A stretch of 17,485 nucleotides of DNA from contig USHB01000008.1 of assembly GCA_900554395.1 (NCBI GenBank), positions 1 to 17,485 of the forward strand, given 5' to 3'. This DNA comes from an uncultured Phascolarctobacterium sp. GTDB lineage: Bacteria > Bacillota > Negativicutes > Acidaminococcales > Acidaminococcaceae. Numbering within the stretch: the first letter of the stretch is position 1; each line of letters starts with the position of its first letter. Of this stretch, positions 15,102-17,485 are shown one piece after another. The notes below the pieces were generated by a model. That model had not been told where the DNA came from and ran no database searches. It saw only the letters and a program-made list of their open reading frames with translations. Position numbers and translations under genes: made by a program.

Positions 15102-16022
15102 TTATTTATCTTCAATTATTAATTTTAATACATCAGGCCGTGCGTAATGCCCGCAGACATCAAATTCCATGCGGCTGGCATGTACTTGAGTCATATCAAG
15201 TTCCGCATAAATTATGGCCTCTTTATCCCACACAGGTTCTGTAAGATAATGCCCATAAGGGTCTACAATGCAGCTGCCGCCGCGGCATACAATTTCCGGC
15301 AGGCATTCAACTTCATTATATAAAACCAAATCCTTTGGATAGCTATCTTTTGTAAAAACCATATCGCAATTAATAAAATAACAATGCCCTTCAATGGCGA
15401 TATGCTGAATAGTGCTTTGCCATTCGCTATTATCATTGGTATTGGGTGAAATATACAGTGTTATACCCTTCTGGTAAAGAGCAGCACGCGCCAGAGGCAT
15501 GTAGCTTTCCCAACAAATCATACTGCCCATTGGTCCCCATGGAGTTTCCGCAACCGGAAAATATGCCCTGTCAGCATCACCCCATACAACACGTTCTGAA
15601 CCGGTTGGTTTTAATTTCCGATGCAGTGTTATTTCTCCCTGCGGCGAAATAAAAATATTGGAATTATACAGCGTTGCCGTAATTGCATCGCGTTCGGAGA
15701 TGCCAATACTTATCCACGCACCGCTTTCTTTGGCAGCTTTAGCTAAAATTTCCGTTTCCGGCCCCGGAACCAGAATAGAATTATCATAATAACGCTGCCA
15801 GTCTTTACGTCCATCAGCCGTTCTGCTTCCAACAGTAAAACCAAAAGTCATTCCATAAGGATAACCGGGAATAAAAAGTTCCGGAAAAACAATTAATTCT
15901 GCATTATTTTCAGCACATTCCTTAATTAAAGCAACTGCTTTATCTACACATGCAGCTTTATCAAACATTACCGGGGCTGCCTGAACGACAGCAATTTTAC
16001 AATATCGGTTCAAATCTTTCAT
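15102..16022 (-). CDS. Nitrilase (carbon-nitrogen hydrolase superfamily)
   Basis: Nitrilases convert organic nitriles to carboxylic acids and ammonia; some act as amidases or cyanide-converting enzymes. The catalytic set is visible, numbering from the chosen start: E48 in FPELFIPGYP, K136 in HRKLKPTGSERVVWGD (with second Glu E143) and C170 in MICWESYMP. The HRK.KPT.ERVVWGD and CWESYMPL blocks resemble true nitrilases (EC 3.5.5) more than omega-amidases or N-carbamoyl hydrolases. The length of 306 residues is within family range. The open frame extends to an ATG at 16052, but that codon lies inside a terminator hairpin. ATG 16022 has AAAGG 8 bases upstream and is preferred. The gene follows glutamate dehydrogenase on the same strand across a terminator, so expression may rely on read-through or a weak promoter in 16070-16117, which I could not define. 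Confidence 0.88.
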   Translation of the reverse strand: MKDLNRYCKIAVVQAAPVMFDKAACVDKAVALIKECAENNAELIVFPELFIPGYPYGMTFGFTVGSRTADGRKDWQRYYDNSILVPGPETEILAKAAKESGAWISIGISERDAITATLYNSNIFISPQGEITLHRKLKPTGSERVVWGDADRAYFPVAETPWGPMGSMICWESYMPLARAALYQKGITLYISPNTNDNSEWQSTIQHIAIEGHCYFINCDMVFTKDSYPKDLVLYNEVECLPEIVCRGGSCIVDPYGHYLTEPVWDKEAIIYAELDMTQVHASRMEFDVCGHYARPDVLKLIIEDK

Positions 16023-16038
16023 GCATATACCTTTAAAC

Positions 16039-16069
16039 AAAACCCCCGGCAAAGCCTGCCGGGGGTTTT
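16039..16069 (-). terminator. Intrinsic terminator after glutamate dehydrogenase
   Basis: Arms AAAACCCCCGGCA (16039-16051) and TGCCGGGGGTTTT (16057-16069) form a very GC-rich 9-bp core with a 5-base loop. On the minus strand it follows the gdh stop by about 50 bases and has a four-T tail. It ends only 17 bases before the nitrilase start, so it may attenuate rather than fully block transcription into that gene. Confidence 0.8.
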
Positions 16070-16117
16070 ATCCACGACCTTTTTATAATTATTTTTAGTT
16101 AACTCTTGCGCTGTTTC

Positions 16118-17353
16118 TTAATATGCACCGCGGAATTTCATAGCTTCGTCCAAACGGTTTAGTGCTACGATATAAGCTGCGGTACGCATATTAACTTCAT
16201 ATTTTTTAGCAGTATCATAAACCTGTTTGAATGCGCCAATCATCAGCTGGGTCTGTTTATCAATAACTTCTTCTTCCGTCCAGAAGTAGCGGTACAGGCA
16301 CTGTACCCATTCAAAATAGCTTACGGTTACGCCGCCGCCGTTGGCGAGAATATCCGGCACAACCAGAACGCCGTTTTTATCCAGAATTTCGTCAGCTTCC
16401 GGAGTAGTCGGGCCGTTAGCGCCTTCAACGATAATTTTTGCTTTTACGTCAGCCGCATTGTCTTTGGTAATTTGCAGTTCCATTGCGCACGGAGCAAGAA
16501 CGGTAACATCCATTGCCAAAAGTTCTGCGTTGGTAATAGCTTTGCTGCCCGGGAAGTTTACTACGCTGCCGGTTGCCTGTACATGTTTTTCAACTTCATA
16601 CGGGTCAAGTCCGTCTTCATTCATAATAGCGCCGTAAACATCGCTTAATGCAACAATTTTAACGCCGAGGTCATGAATGAGTTTTGCGGTCCAGCTGCCT
16701 ACATTGCCGAAGCCCTGTACTGCGCAGGTTGCTTCTTCGGGTTTAATGCCCATAGCTTTAATTGCTTCGCCTGCTGCAACCATTACGCCGCGTCCGGTTG
16801 CTGCAGTGCGTCCCAGCGAACCGCCGATGCAGATAGGTTTACCGGTAATGAAGCCCGGTTCATACTGGCCTTTCAGTTTGCTGTATTCATCCATCATCCA
16901 GCCCATAATCTGAGCGTTTGTATTCATGTCAGGGGCAGGAATATCCATTTTTTCACCGATAATCGGAGCAATCCTGTCGATATAACCGCGGGTCAGACGT
17001 TCCAATTCGCCGGCAGAAAGTTTGGACGGGTCAACAATAATGCCGCCTTTACCGCCGCCATAAGGCAGATTGGCAACTGCGCATTTGCAGGTCATCCAGA
17101 ATGCCAGAGTTTTTACCTCATCCATATTAACGCCCTGATGATAACGGATACCGCCTTTGGCAGGTCCCATAATAGTGCTGTGCTGGCTGCGGTAACCTGT
17201 AAATACCTTGGTTGTGCCGTCATCCATTTTTACCGGAATGGAAACTTCAAGCGTTCTTTCCGGGCAAGCAATAATTGCCGCTGCATTGGGGTCAAGTTTC
17301 ATTACCTCAATAGCTTTGTTTAAAGGAATTTGCGCCATTTCAAATAAATTCAT
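16118..17353 (-). CDS. gdhA: Glutamate dehydrogenase (Glu/Leu/Phe/Val dehydrogenase family)
   Basis: This enzyme interconverts glutamate and 2-oxoglutarate plus ammonia with NAD(P). The 411 residues match the compact hexameric bacterial and archaeal type. The substrate domain has GPAKGGIRYH (63-72, K66), K90 in MTCKCAV and the catalytic LPYGGGKGG (K102), with D142 in PAPDMNTN. The nucleotide domain has GGSLGRTAATGRGV (177-190) and the Rossmann fingerprint GFGNVG (214-219). The residue ending the second strand (LSD) suggests NAD rather than NADP, but this is weak. Start ATG 17353 has AAAGGAGG (minus strand, 17369-17362) eight bases upstream. Another ATG at 17360 is out of frame. In amino-acid-fermenting Negativicutes the enzyme would feed glutamate catabolism and nitrogen balance. 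Other family members (leucine or phenylalanine dehydrogenase) are shorter and fit less well. Confidence 0.94.
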   Translation of the reverse strand: MNLFEMAQIPLNKAIEVMKLDPNAAAIIACPERTLEVSIPVKMDDGTTKVFTGYRSQHSTIMGPAKGGIRYHQGVNMDEVKTLAFWMTCKCAVANLPYGGGKGGIIVDPSKLSAGELERLTRGYIDRIAPIIGEKMDIPAPDMNTNAQIMGWMMDEYSKLKGQYEPGFITGKPICIGGSLGRTAATGRGVMVAAGEAIKAMGIKPEEATCAVQGFGNVGSWTAKLIHDLGVKIVALSDVYGAIMNEDGLDPYEVEKHVQATGSVVNFPGSKAITNAELLAMDVTVLAPCAMELQITKDNAADVKAKIIVEGANGPTTPEADEILDKNGVLVVPDILANGGGVTVSYFEWVQCLYRYFWTEEEVIDKQTQLMIGAFKQVYDTAKKYEVNMRTAAYIVALNRLDEAMKFRGAY

Positions 17354-17437
17354 AATCCATGCCTCCTTTAAATTTTGTTAAGATTTATGATACAGTACGA
17401 TATTTTTTTATATATCACAAATACTGCCCACACTTCA

Positions 17438-17466
17438 ATTATAACGCCTGCAAAAACACCCGTCTA
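17438..17466 (-). promoter_or_regulatory. Candidate promoter of glutamate dehydrogenase
   Basis: On the minus strand a -10 TATAAT (17443-17438) lies 17 bp from TAGACG (17466-17461), which matches four of six -35 bases. It would give a leader of about 80 bases. TTGAAG with TATATA nearer the gene is a weaker alternative. The remaining bases to the window end contain no gene that I can see. Confidence 0.45.
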
Positions 17467-17485
17467 CTTATTTTTGGCAAATATA

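Noticed and set aside
1..17485. CRISPR array, insertion sequence, tRNA/rRNA or prophage genes
   Set aside because: No regularly spaced repeats, transposase or integrase motifs, terminal repeats or RNA-gene signatures were seen on either strand.

Overview
The window looks like a chromosomal segment from a diderm member of the Firmicutes, that is the Negativicutes, perhaps an Acidaminococcaceae or Phascolarctobacterium-like gut anaerobe. Two lines of evidence support this. Outer-membrane proteins are present: a porin-type barrel end and a classical autotransporter, both ending in aromatic Phe. Expression signals are Firmicutes-like: AAGGAGG ribosome binding sites, consensus sigma-A promoters and strong hairpin plus T-run terminators. 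The family-level placement is inference only.

Layout from left to right: (1) the 3' end of an outer-membrane beta-barrel gene (1-303) with its terminator; (2) a short UvrA-like ABC ATPase lacking the UvrB-binding region (374-2851); (3) a convergent, leftward, tightly coupled four-gene operon (6326 back to 2897) encoding a MaoC-like hot-dog protein, the biotin transporter BioY, a thiolase and a short acyl-CoA ligase; (4) a divergent MATE efflux transporter (6538-7890); (5) an autotransporter adhesin (8110-10323) whose promoter spacer contains a seven-G run; (6) a secreted alpha/beta-hydrolase (10456-11454); (7) a full-length single-chain pyruvate carboxylase (11607-15047); (8) leftward, a nitrilase (16022-15102) and an NAD(P)-type glutamate dehydrogenase (17353-16118). 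Most units are bounded by good intrinsic terminators, two of which are shared by convergent genes.

The most interesting element is the bioY operon. Its leader holds a perfect consensus promoter (TTGACA, 17 bp, TATAAT, leftward) overlapped at the -35 box by an inverted repeat with the arm sequence and 14-bp spacing of a BirA (biotin repressor) operator. BirA control, BioY and the thiolase plus ligase pair recall the Bacillus subtilis yhfSTU group, here with an added hot-dog hydratase. This suggests a biotin-controlled acyl-CoA chain-building or chain-salvage module, possibly supplying a pimeloyl-type precursor. The thiolase keeps its nucleophilic Cys but lacks the second catalytic Cys. The biotin-dependent pyruvate carboxylase in the same window is a plausible consumer of the vitamin. 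Other points of interest are the possibly phase-variable autotransporter promoter with an AT-rich passenger, the UvrB-independent UvrA paralogue and a palindrome over the MATE promoter.

No tRNA, rRNA, CRISPR array, insertion sequence or phage gene was seen. No stretch longer than about 300 bases lacks a gene.
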